64,000 nt of DNA from Xanthoparmelia taractica (taxonomy: Eukaryota; Ascomycota; Lecanoromycetes; Lecanorales; Parmeliaceae). Below are positions 11,108 to 22,500 of the stretch, one piece after another. Below the pieces are notes generated by a model, which saw only the letters and a list, made by a program, of their open reading frames with translations, was not told where the DNA came from and made no database searches. Location of the stretch: contig JANQBS010000059.1 of the NCBI GenBank assembly GCA_033085395.1, positions 1 through 64,000 on the forward strand. The letters run 5' to 3'. Position 1 is the stretch's first letter, and every line of letters begins with the position of its first letter. A program made the translations under genes and the position numbers.

Positions 11108-12982
11108 TCCACGCAAATGCGCGGCTTGCGAACGGAATGCTCACGCTATCAGGTAAGCTACCAGAGCTTACTCGTGCGTGAGGGCACCATGAAGAGAGAT
11201 GGAAGAGCATAGCCATGTCGATGACATATACGGAGCTGAGTCGAGGCACTGATAGTAAGCCGCTCGCTAAGCGTGGTGTAAACCAAGCCCCTTCGGGTTG
11301 GTTAGCGCTAAGTAATATCAGGCTAGGAAGTCAGCAAAGTAACCTAAAGGGGCTTGGTGTGTCAATTGGTCTCAGCGATTACGAAGGCCGTTAACTTCTA
11401 GCACTCCTGGTAAATAGTCGAAATATATTTACGAGAAGAATTGTAATGCTATACTAAGGGAGCCTTTTCTGACTCCAGGCAGATAATGGGATTGTCGGCA
11501 AATGTTTTTACAGCGGGTGCTTTCGCCCAATTGGATGGAGAGAGTTACACATCGGCGTCTCTTGTCCCTGCCTTGATCTTCGACACCGAATGAGGCCTAC
11601 AAACAGAGGCTATCCATTAGCACAAATCTACCGCAGCGAGCTTTGTCTCCGCCGGCCCTAAAATTTGGTACTCCCAGGAGAGCTCTTTTGAGTGGTGGTT
11701 AGAAGAGGGTGTGACCTAAAGCAGTAAACGAAAATAGTCAGCTATGGTATCAACAGAGTCGCTCTTAGAGTCTAGGAAAAGGAGGAGGTACGAATAGCGT
11801 AGAAGAACAAAAGGAGAATTCGGTCTTGCACAAGGGATCAGGTATCGAATAACCGAACAATAAACCCCGAGTCCACTTCGAGCGACTCCCTACATCGGTC
11901 TTCATCTTCAATTATCGTGTAGACTGCAAACAGCGAGACAAAGTCATTCTGCCATGGCCGGGCTCCTACCACGAGGGTTCCAAAGCGCCACCGCTTGAGA
12001 CTTCTTCTCCTTCAATGCATTTGGATGAGTCTTATCTACTAGTGCAGAAGAGGGTTTCAAGCTTGTTGACATGTTGTCTTGTCTTGTGGCTGCATGGATC
12101 TGATACAGGGACAAGATAGGAAGGTATCTTAGCACGGACCTACTCCAAATTTGTTCGTTGACAGTTTTCCAAGGTCGATTGCACCCACCCCTTGTATTTC
12201 TTCACGCACCAATGGTCACCGACTGTTCTCTGGCTGCTTCAGAGGTGTAGCCGTTCCTTGAGCCTGAATAGGTCTGGTAGCCGTATACATCGTAGTCATT
12301 CTAGATACCTAACGTACAAGAAAGCAGCAACGATCAAAGTCAACTCTCTTAACGCGGAGTTGCTCTTCCTTTCATTGAGATATCGAACAACGGGTCAAGT
12401 AAACTCAGTAAATGGACATATTGAATATTGAAGGCTGGGGCAATAACCAGCGCCTGGCCTCTGGATAGCTCAACTAGCCCGGTCTCTGTTTTGCCTCTTC
12501 ATTACTCACGTCGATTCGAATTCCAAATTACACTAATCATCAATCAAGCAGCTAAAGTTATGGACGAGAAAAAATTTCATTCGTCAAGTCCTGCCAAGAA
12601 GTCGACAATCTCGGCATACAGAATCGAGTTCATCAGGCATTTACCCCCTGCGCTTGCATAATCATTACTGCCGTAGGTTGGGTCAGGTCCATTTAGCCAA
12701 ATAATAAGTTTAGAGCTCGTTATACCCAGAATATAGATAGCTGAAGTGGTCGACAGCCAGTTGCATAATGCCGCGTTGATAGCAATTGAATTGACCAGAG
12801 GGAAGATTCCCCAGTTGTGGATTTTTGGTTACAACGACTAGCTTGTATGCTCAGGTTGATTGGGGTATGCAGATTGTACCTAACGATAAACAGATATAAC
12901 AGGTGTCTTTGACAAGGGTTGCTAGATGCGTTGTTTTGTCTCTGGTCCCCTTCTCCCACGACGCTTCTTCTTTCAATATCCA
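11108..12982. other. Gene-poor stretch
   Basis: No supported gene in almost 1.9 kb. Short frames on both strands lack domains or splice context. One inverted repeat at 11282-11359 is listed separately. Confidence 0.45.
11282..11359. repeat. Imperfect inverted repeat / hairpin, about 78 bp
   Basis: The left arm begins ACCAAGCCCCTT and the right arm ends AAGGGGCTTGGT, a perfect 12-bp inverted match. Pairing continues with mismatches through GGGTT/AACCT. The spacer is about 37 bp. It could be a tiny MITE or a hairpin; no target duplication is clear. Confidence 0.4.
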
Positions 12983-15180
12983 TTAGATATCTCGCTTAAC
13001 AATCCTGACCGGCGGAATATACACATTCCTCCCCTTCAACGCATAAAAAACCGTAGCCCACAGAAAGATTCCACCAAACATTACGATATTCCAATTCATC
13101 GTATCCGGCTGCACAGGTGTGCTTGTCGGGAAAAAGCAAAATATAAAAAATGGCACAAGAAACACCAGCGCTATTATATTGATTACCATCCCCGCACGAC
13201 CTAGCGACCAGCGCGACGGTGGTAGCGTTTCGCCACGCAGACGCTTGGAGAGAATGCAGCCGATGGATAAAATGTAGGAGCATAAGAGGGCGGATAGGGT
13301 GAGGGATACGATAGCGTTGAGAGCGACCGAGGAGCCGAGGTTGATTAGGCTGATGACGATGCCGAAGAGGAAGGAGACTATGACTGCGTTGAGGGGGATG
13401 GGGAAACTTGGGGAGACCTGTAGAGTTGTGAGCGGGAGGGTTAGATTGTGCTGCTGCCACTTGGGTATTGTGCTGTATATTGGCAAAGACGAAAAGATAC
13501 TGGCGACGTCGATATGGAACTTGCACGAAGTCTTGGAAAGCAGGTGAGAGCATGGTACCTTTGATAAAAATGGCGAAAACGGCAAACCCTTATCGCGGGC
13601 GAATGACCAAATCTGTCGAGACGCGGTTGCAACCTCTGCAATAACAGCACATACGAGTGCAATGATTATGATAGCGGTCATGATGTTGGTGCCGACATAG
13701 CTGTTGGTCGTGTTATAGAAAAGTTGAATAAAGGGATACTTGGTGGGAGTATCAAGTATTGCCGACGGATCGGTTATCGTAAAGCACAGTGTAAAAACTG
13801 CCAGGTATCCAAGGATGATATTGAGGATTACAGCCCAAAAGATGGATCTTGGAAGGGTATCCGAAGCGTCTCTGATCTCTTCAGCTGGATTCAATTAGCT
13901 GTCCTGGCGTTAAAAGAATCCCGGCATGTAGAAGCCTACACATATGTACAGCGCAGTCAAAGCCAAGCATAGAACCGAGAGGAGTGAGTAAGCCAATCAT
14001 TGTTGCGAGGCCAACTGTTTCCCAGTTTCCACCGTTGTAAAAGTCTAGCAGGGCTACTTTACCGCTGTTGCGTGAAGGCGCCATGACCAGAAGGGGAATG
14101 ATAATGGCAAATAGGCCAATAACGTGAATGATAAGTATAAAAATTTCCACAACTGGCAACTGCTTGGCCGTGGACGTATTGAAGATAATAGCAAATACTA
14201 CCACTGCAATGACGAGAAGGGTACCATGCCATGGCTGAGCAATGTAGCTGCTATCATTTAGAGTAATGAGGCCTTGAATCTGAATGGTGTCTCGGAGTTA
14301 GCATTCATATCAGGATTCAAAGAGCCAAGATATTAGAAAAAAAAAACATCTGCTCTGCTTAGGCTTCGGCGACTTATCTGGATACGATTAGACCGGTTAA
14401 GGGAAGGATCACGCACAATAGTCCCCGCAGCGAATGAGAGTCCCACAACAGAGCCTTGCCAGCCGGTCGCAAGGATCCAGCCTATATCGCTGTTCAGCTG
14501 CAAGTAATTGAGCGGTGCAGGTTACAAGCGGAAAAGATCATACCGGTAATGTAGCTGAGATACTTCTGGCACCAGGGCGGCGAGAATTCCGAGACCCAGT
14601 GATACTGGCCTCCTGCGGTTGGGGACCTAAATAATCAAGGACGTCAATATATTCCCTCGATCCGACTAGGAGCACATTCATACATCGAGGCCATCTCTCC
14701 TATACTGAGGTAGATGAAGATACTCGCGACGACTATTATCGTATAACCCCAAAATATGCCTGCAGTACCACCATCGGTCAAGCTAAAAAGGAGATTGCTA
14801 CCCATGATGGCCGATTCAGTGAACTGTCATGCGGCTGCCGCCATAGTGCGAACCACGTACGCGAAGAGAAGCTCCCATGTAGATATTAGGACGGCGGCAA
14901 AGCCCACCGTAGATAGGAATTGGAAGTTGCGCTGACGATGGAACCATCAGCTCAAGAATAACAACTCCAACCGGTGCCGTCTCAATCATGAAGGCCTAGC
15001 CGTGTTCGTACGCACTCGTAGAACCTGCTTCCTCCCTAGCATTATCATGTCGTGGCGATCCGAGTCGGTCCCCATATACTTGCGCTCAATGAGACATTCT
15101 TCACTAAGATCATGCAACTCCACCTTCGCACGATATTTCGTCTCTTCGTACGACACAGAAGGGTCTTCGAACTCAGCCAT
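12983..15180 (-). CDS. APC-superfamily permease (choline/GABA type)
   Basis: Plasma-membrane amino-acid/choline/GABA permease of the APC superfamily, 532 aa, about 12 hydrophobic segments. Eight exons reconstructed: 15180-15016, 14931-14861, 14797-14684, 14626-14544, 14481-14417, 14279-13940, 13884-13559, 13417-12983. All splice phases close and no internal stop remains. Family hallmarks are visible: a soluble N-terminus ending LGRKQVLRRNF, LTDGGTAGIFWGY, EMASMSPTAGGQYHWV, and SEEIRDASDTLPRS after the fifth hydrophobic segment. The substrate cannot be read from sequence; closest known groups are the Hnm1-like choline and Uga4-like GABA permeases. It sits among degraded genes but is itself intact. 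Confidence 0.9.
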
Positions 15181-15780
15181 CTTGCTTGAAAGGCAAAGAA
15201 CGACCACGAAGCTCGACGATGGTGACTATCTAACAAGATACTTCGAAAGGTCCACGGAACGTTCAGGTGAAGTAGGCGCCCCGCGTTCTCTTCTTATCTT
15301 GATCCTATTTAGCCCACTATCTATGCCTTCAAGATGCAGTAGCCACTTTCCTATAGCCAATAAGACGGCTGCAGAATCCTGCGCCAAGCAAGCCCGAGTC
15401 CTACCGCCACGCTAGATCGTGCAGATAGATCATGTATTGGTGTATGGAAAAAGTATAACTGTACTAATGCACGATGGAAGGCATTGACAGTGCAGTGCTG
15501 CTAGATGCTTTGAATCCTATAGGATGCGCTAGAGCTACCTACTGCATGTAGTGCAAGAAGCCGACAAGACGCACTAACCGAGTGCTGAGTCAAGCAAGAT
15601 TTCGAGTGTTGCACCCTAGATCAGCATGTTTTAGATCAAGACTTAGAGAATCATACCAGTCGTGCCTGAGCATGAACACCGTTTCTTCACAGTTGTCTGG
15701 AAAAATATTAAATGAAAGGGTAAATTGGAAGTGTGCGTAGAATCTGTCGGGTTAGCTTGGTTTCCCTGATGTGAGGATCG
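15181..15780. other. Upstream region of the permease, no gene seen
   Basis: Expected to contain the permease promoter. A + strand open frame at 15002-15415 overlaps permease exon 1 antisense and has no family signature. Nothing else recognised. Confidence 0.4.
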
Positions 15781-16832
15781 AAGTCTGTCATATATTTTGC
15801 CAGCTTCGATTGTGAGCGACGACCGAGCTAAGTGCGTCGCTTGTCAAAGGTAACTCCCGCGACCCCAAGTCTAGCCTACGTGGATCACCCTTAAGGAGGC
15901 AGTCCTTCAGACTATTGCCTCTGAAGGGCACCAACAGGGACGGGTATCTATGATTGCATGAGCGGAGCCTTAGATTATACCTCCTATAAACGGAATGATT
16001 TGAGCCCCATGGTTCAAAAGTCACGGTGTCGTGCAAAGGCGTGAGCATTAAGACGGGCCGAGGAAAATAGGTATTATTCGAAGTCAGAAAGGATGGGAGT
16101 ATGCCGTCTTGAGCTATTGACAAACGCCAACCCTTGACCGCATGAAAGCAACTGGCGAAAATCCGTATTGTAAAAGCGAAGGATGCCTGAAGCGATCCGG
16201 TTCGTGTCGGTTCATTAAGATCGAATTCTTGAGCATCACTTCACTACCATGCTGGACTAGAATGGTGCCATGTCTTCATACCCAAGGCTCACTGCCCGAT
16301 GGAAAGGCTTTTCTCTGAATTTGAACACCGCCTTGACGTCGGCACGGTTCTCAACAAGTAGCGAGGCTATTGGGAACAAATTCCTTTCCACAGCGTGGTG
16401 CAGCGCCGTAGATGTGTGTCCAGGGATCTCTTTGTTGCCAGACTTGTACACATAGTTCAAGAGCTCTGTTAACCTGAAAAGAGTGAGCCGAACGGGGGGT
16501 GAGACATAGGTTCATTGTTGGTACGTCTTTGATAGGCTTGATCGTTCCTACGGCAGCAATAAATCCGGGGAACAGTCCGGTAGGGGTAACCCAATAAATC
16601 GACATACTGTTGTAGAACACAGAAAGCGGATTTAATTCCGTATATGCCAAGGAACTGCTCGAGCTAGCTCTAAGCAACAAACAAGCGCGTCCTTATAGCT
16701 ACCTCCATCATTTTTCAACATCGAGCTCAACTGTTGGACCGCAGCATTAGAGACATGGGTCCAAGTGAGTAGATCCTCCATAAGACTAGCGGCACTTACT
16801 AAACTGCGGTAGAAGACAGGGTAGAGCGTCAA
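15781..16832 (-). pseudogene. Ankyrin-repeat gene remnant
   Basis: Pieces of ankyrin-like sequence appear on the minus strand in several frames. Best preserved is 16460-16257 (GHTSTALHHAVERNLFPIAS, then LLVENRADVKAVF and a second partial repeat ending GYEDMA). The frame then stops, but a neighbouring frame continues as ILVQHGSEV, which indicates a frameshift inside a repeat. Further downstream TPLHDTV (about 16035) is another ankyrin-like fragment. Upstream frames at 16832-16460 may be earlier exons. No complete gene can be built. It is unlike the 102-bp repeats of the NLR at 0.4-4.4 kb, so it is probably a separate old family member. Confidence 0.45.
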
Positions 16833-16835
16833 CTA

Positions 16836-19232
16836 ATGCGCCAGCGAGGCGCAGGGTAAGCTCCACCGGATCTCCTTATAGGCCTTCATTGACTTACTGC
16901 CAATAGCACTCGCCAAGTCAAGAATATTGGCTTCGATCTAGTGCTGCCAGGTCAAGAGAATGCATCAAATGAGCCCCTTCAGCCTATCAAATCAGGCAGG
17001 TCTCGAAAGACTCCACAGCCGGAGCTCCTTCCGCAGCGATCCTCAAGACGAACACCAAAGCCAGAGAAGACACAGGCCCAGCGGTTGTCACGGAAGACAT
17101 CAGCCAAGGGAGTTACGAAAAAGCGTGGGAGGCCCGTAAGAAAGGCGATCTCTGATCAACTTGATGATACATCTATGTCTCGTGTTACCCATGCTGATGA
17201 AGAGGGCATTTCAACGAAGAAGAGGAAAACCGGCAAGTTCCAAAAAGAAAAGGGAGGTGCCCTGGCTTCGGTCGCGCCAGACGTACAAGGCGATGGAACA
17301 GGGACAACAGACGCCGCGCCAAGTGTTGCGCCTAGGACTGGGATCAAGAAGCGTAAGAAGAGGAAATCAATCGGACAGCAATCGACGAGCCGAGCGAAAG
17401 CTGCCAAGGCCCGAAGCCCTCTTAAACCAGCTCGCCAATATCGGAAGAGAATGTCCAAGCCAGACCCTGCAGAAGCGACAGAGCTCGATGGAGCTTCAGC
17501 AAATGAAGTGCAGAAAGGCCTCCCGGCTGATTTAGTCCCAGTGGATGGAGGCGAGCCTACACACTTGCCTGAAATTGCTGACATACTGGATACTGGACTT
17601 GACAATGTCGAACCAAGCGCAGAGAAGCTCCAGCCAGGAATCGCACAGAATCTCAAGAAGAGAAAGCGGGTAGCGGTAGAAAAGGTACCAAAGAAGCGCA
17701 TCAAACCAAGCTCTACTCAGAGCGAGCGGGCGCCAAAGGCTTCAAAGACCCAAAAAGAGGTCATGCCTACAGAAGATGCGATCGACGCAGTTCAGACTCG
17801 AGAGAATCCTGCTGAGGTCGAAGCAGGCTCATTTAGCGATGTGCATGAGGAGCCAGAGGCTGCTGCCGACGTTGTAGAGCCTCGAAAAGGGAAGCCCGGG
17901 AAGAGAAAACGGGTGACCGTTAGCCCAAAGCCAAAGAAGCGTGTGAAAGCTGGCAATACACCGACTTACCGGGAATTTCATGCCCGAGAAGAGAATAGCA
18001 CGGCAGAGGATGCACTTGAGGCAACACATAGGGTAGGGAAACTCGGCGAGGTCCATGCAGGCTCAATTTCTCATGTAGCTGGGGGCCAAGAGGCCACTGC
18101 AGAGGAAGAACCGCAGCCGCAGAACCCAAAGCCAAAGAGGAAGAAGCGGAAGTCAATTGGCCAGCAGAAGCCCAAGAAGAAAGCCGTGGACCCCGTTACA
18201 CCCAATACGACAGCCAAGACAGCGGCAGCTAGTCCAGTGGCTACAAAGGACGGATTGAACAATAAACCAAGACCCAAACGTGGACGGCCTAAAGCTAAAC
18301 CACCACCGCAAGAGGACATCGAAGAACCACAAGCCGAGAGCCTGGGGCATCTACCCGAAGAAGAAGGTGAAATTCAATCCTCAGAACCTGGGCCCAAGAC
18401 CAAGCCCAAGACCAAACGTGGAAGACCGAAAGCCAACCCAAGTTCCGGACACGCTGTCGGCGAACCAGGCGGGAAAGCCAGAATACACGCACCTGAGATC
18501 GAGGAGGCTGTCGAAACCCCAATCTTGCCCGAAAAGAAGAAGCGAGGCCGACCACGCAAAGCCGACGCAGCTCAACCCACCTCACAACCCACCAGACCGA
18601 CCAAAGCGCCCGCATCTCGCAAACAAAAATCAAAGCCAGCCCCCACCGCACCCACAACCCGCGCCCCTCCCAAAAACACCATCCCAATAACCATCTACGC
18701 TCCCCCCTCGCCCACCACCTCCGACGCCGAAGACGACCCCCTGTCGACCTCCCACCCCCACCCAACAACCACCACCATAAACGCCATCGACGTCCTCTCC
18801 CAACTCTGCTCCGAACTCCTCTCCAAATCCAGCTCCACCCTCGCCGACCAAGCTCGCTCCGACCCCTCACCCACCAAACGCGCAGAGCTCAAACGCACAA
18901 AACACACCACGGATCTCTACGCGCAGGAACTCGCGTCGCGTCTCCTGCAGTTGACGACGACGCTGAACGCCAACACGTCTTTGCAAGCTCGGGTCCGGGC
19001 GGCGGCGAAGGAGGAGAGGAGGTTGAAGAAGGAGTTGAAGGAGTTGGAGAGGGAGAGGGAGGATGTTAGGGTGAGGAAGGAGGAGGTTATGAAGGCGAGG
19101 AAGAAGGGGGAGTTGGAGGAATTGCTGAGTGGGATTGCGGGGGCGGTGAAGAGGGGCTGGGATATGCAGAAGGAGGGTGAGGGCGAAGATGCAGTTGCAG
19201 GAATGGTTGAGGAGGTAGATTTGGAGGTCTGA
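16836..19232 (+). CDS. AT-hook protein, CENP-Q/Fta7-like inner kinetochore candidate
   Basis: Basic nuclear protein of 781 aa. Proposed exons 16836-16855 and 16907-19232: a 20-nt first exon (MRQRGAG), a 51-bp intron with GTAAGC donor, TTGAC branch and AATAG acceptor, then one long exon. Without that first exon the frame has no ATG until about 17176. Features: several AT-hook motifs (KKRGRPVRK near residue 80, further RGRPK near 455-545, KKRGRPRKAD), and two copies of KRKSIGQQ about 265 residues apart. The C-terminal 180 residues contain INAIDVLSQLCSELL followed by a long charged coiled coil. This matches fungal proteins annotated as AT DNA-binding protein / kinetochore Fta7 (CENP-Q family), which bind the centromere-associated network. 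The family call rests on C-terminal pattern only. Low-complexity middle is likely disordered. Confidence 0.6.
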
Positions 19233-19509
19233 GAGGTCATATGGATGAGTTTGGAAGACGAAACATTCATATCTTTTTCGTCTAGGACCTTTTGAGGTTC
19301 GCAACATTTGGAGGCGATGATGTTGGAGCACATTAGATAGGTCTTGAGGTCGTTATGCATTACGCTTTCTAGTACGATAAGTGTTTCACTAGACAAAAAT
19401 GCCGTTGAGGATGCTTTGTCCTTTATGTACTTCTCCATCCAACAATTCTACCCTCTCAAACCATGATATATATGCAACGCTAAACGCTACTCAATACACA
19501 AAATTGCCA
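19233..19509. other. Convergent 3' intergenic spacer
   Basis: A 277-bp spacer between the stops of the kinetochore-like gene (+) and FAB1 (-); it should contain both 3' ends. No further gene seen. Confidence 0.5.
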
Positions 19510-22500
19510 TCAGAGCCCCACAACCTGCACCTCCCTGTCGTCCCCCGGATCATCGGTCCTCAACCCCCTCGCCTCCACCTGCGGCGCCTTAAACTGATGC
19601 CAGCAATTCGGCGCCTGCAGCACATATCTTCCCATGGCCTCTCTAAACCTACTCTTATATTCCTTCGGACTCGTAACAGTCGGCCGGTTCTTGCCGCGAT
19701 CCTTGATCCAGCTTTCCAACTTTTTATCCCAGGTGTAAGTGCGGATGCAATCAATGATGCCCACGACGAGTTCCTTGCGGTTCTCGTCAATGGCGATCAT
19801 GAGGGAGTAGTCCATTACGTTTTGACGCGAGAGGAAGAGGGTGTCGTTCCAGACGCTGGCGCGGAGCAGCTTTTTGGAGTGTTCGCGGGCGAAGAGGGGA
19901 GATTCGTAGATGAACTCGACCATGTTCTCGTCCAGGAGGACTTCGTTCTGCTCGCCCGTGGACTGGATACGGCGGTTGCGCATGGAGCCTTTGAGATCGA
20001 AGATGCGCGTCGGTGAGCGGTCGTAGAAGAGATTTTCCATGACGAGGACGAACCAATTGAACTCGATGCCCGTGACGGGGTTTTTGATGATGATCTGATA
20101 GAATCCCAACATCTTTGCAATCACTGAGGGCAGCTCATGGAAAAGGGACTCGGACATGATGCGGAAGTAGGCAGGGGCGAAGCGAAGGAAGGCCTGGGTC
20201 TCTATTGGCGAGAGGGACTTGAGAACGAAGCGGTCATCCAAAGTCTTTAGGAAGACAGATTTCGTTTTGCCGCCTTTGCTGTCCCATTTCATACATCGTG
20301 AGAGCGACTCAACAATACGCTCCGAGACACCGCACTTTCTACGGAGAGCATCAAATTGTTCCGCGTAGAATATTTTGCAAAGCATCTTCGCCGAGCCTTC
20401 CGAAAATTGGTACTTGAGGTGTGTACCTGTTGATCTCAAAAGAGAACGCTCGACTTCGACTTGATCACCGATGTTCGAGGCCGAGTCTTGTGGTGCGCTC
20501 TCAACCTCCTGGTCGTTGCGGAGTTCAGTGACTTCTGTGATGCTGCGTAGCTTTGCTTGATAGTCTTCCGACCCTAGAGCAAAAGCGATAAGGGAGCTAG
20601 GCTCGTCCTCCCGTACAATGATGTCGGAATCTGCGAATATGTGATCGGTCGCGTTCAAGGGGTACTCCAGGGGCTGCCAACCACTCGCGGATCTCTCGGC
20701 CCAGAAGTTTGTCAGCATCTTCATCAGCGAACTCTTCTCATGCTTCGGTAAATCGAGTTTGATGTCGAGTTGAGCTTCTTCGGGTGATAATGCATGATGC
20801 TCATCAGCTGCTCCAGGAGTTTGGATATCATCTGCAATGGAATGCTCTTCATCGCTTCGAGCCCCTTCGCCCTCAACGTCAGATCCGCCGCGACTATCAG
20901 GATTGTTATTATCTTCAATCTCTGTGTTCTCTGCTGTCGTCTCTTCCGCGTGGAAGCCCTCACCCGGAGTCTGTGAGTCCGTACTTTCCGCCATGTGATT
21001 TATAGTGTTCGATGGCCCTTCCTGGTCAACATGGGATGGGTCTGATGACAACAGGTCCTCGTCTGATGGCTCCCGCTCTTCGACAGCTTCGTGTACATTA
21101 CGATAGATTTGAACTATAGGCTTCGAAGCAGCCATAGGATAAGCTCTGGCTTGTCGGCTTTTGGCAGCGCGCTGTCGCCGCTCTCGGATTCGCTCTTTCT
21201 CAAATTCACGGCTAAGCTGCTCAAAATGTTTGGCGAGATTAGAAACCTTTGAATCTTTCCTCCTGTTCGCAATTGACCGTGGAATCATGGAATGTGCAGT
21301 CACGCCGCTAGGCTTCAAAGCGTTGAGGCCGAATCGATCCGAGAGCTTTTTATCAACAGGTTTGCTGGCACTTGCAGTTGGTGGCACGTACACGTCGCTA
21401 GGTTTGGTAGGCTGACTATTGGGGCTGAAACCCACAGATGTGGCCGATGATGACTGGCTACTGTTAGAATCCTCATGACGAAAATGCGTCGGCTGCGATT
21501 GAGCCCGAGAAAGCGTAGGAGGGACGTTGGGTCTTACGGCGCCATGATTAGACTCGATTGGTCTCGGAATACCAGTTGTCTGGCTGTGGTCTAAGACCTT
21601 CAATTGTCCAGGAGGCCTCACAGCTGCTGCCTTAACGGCATCCTGATAGCCAGGGTCTTCAATTTCTGCGCTGGGATGCAGTTCAGTCGATAGGTCAGGC
21701 GCCCTGCCTTGCTTCTCGAAATCTGGAGGTGATTTCGTGTCCAGGACATCTGTGTTATGACCTATAGCAGGCTTATCTGACAGGCCGTTAGACGTCGCTA
21801 AGTCCAAATGCGGTACATCGTGTCTTTCCAGGCCTCCATGGACAGAAGACGGCACTGAGTCGGCTTCGAAGACCGTTATAGCGGTGACAGGAGCGCTTTG
21901 ATGCTGATCAGCCTGGCTATCTATTGACACGTGTTTTTCAACGACAGCAGTGAGCATATCGTGAGCCTTTTCTGGAGACATTCTCCGGGTTTGTGGTGGT
22001 AATGCTGGAGTGTCATCCATGGAGGTCTTCTCGTTCAATGTCTCTTCCGACATAGAGATAGTCGCACCGTCATCCGTAGAAGCTAAAGATGTGGCCGAAT
22101 CATCACGATCTAAGAATATCTTCTTGAGCTGGAGGGTTGCCAATCGTCGAATATCTTTCTCAGAAGGGAAGAAATTGCGATCAAAGTCTGCAAAAGCATT
22201 GTCCCACTCCGCGACTTTCTCTTGCGTGGCTCGAATTGCACGGTTGAGGGGAATGATCTCGTAATGCTTTGAATTCATATACTTCTCCCTGAGCTTCTGA
22301 ATGATGGCATTATGCTCATCGGATGCACGCTTTGCAAGTTTTTCGACTTCTTGCTTGCAACTTTCAGATTTTTCAGGCAACACGCTTTCGGTGTTTATGC
22401 TCTTGATCCGGGCTTTGACTGAGAGCATGAATTTGCCAAGCCGTTCTTCTATCTTGGTGAAAAGCTCGTTCTTGAATCGCAGATCGTTGTCGACCTTCCA

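Noticed and set aside
18295..18870. Minus-strand 191-codon frame, Trp/Arg/Gly-rich
   Set aside because: Antisense of the Pro/Thr-rich part of the kinetochore-like protein; composition is an artefact.
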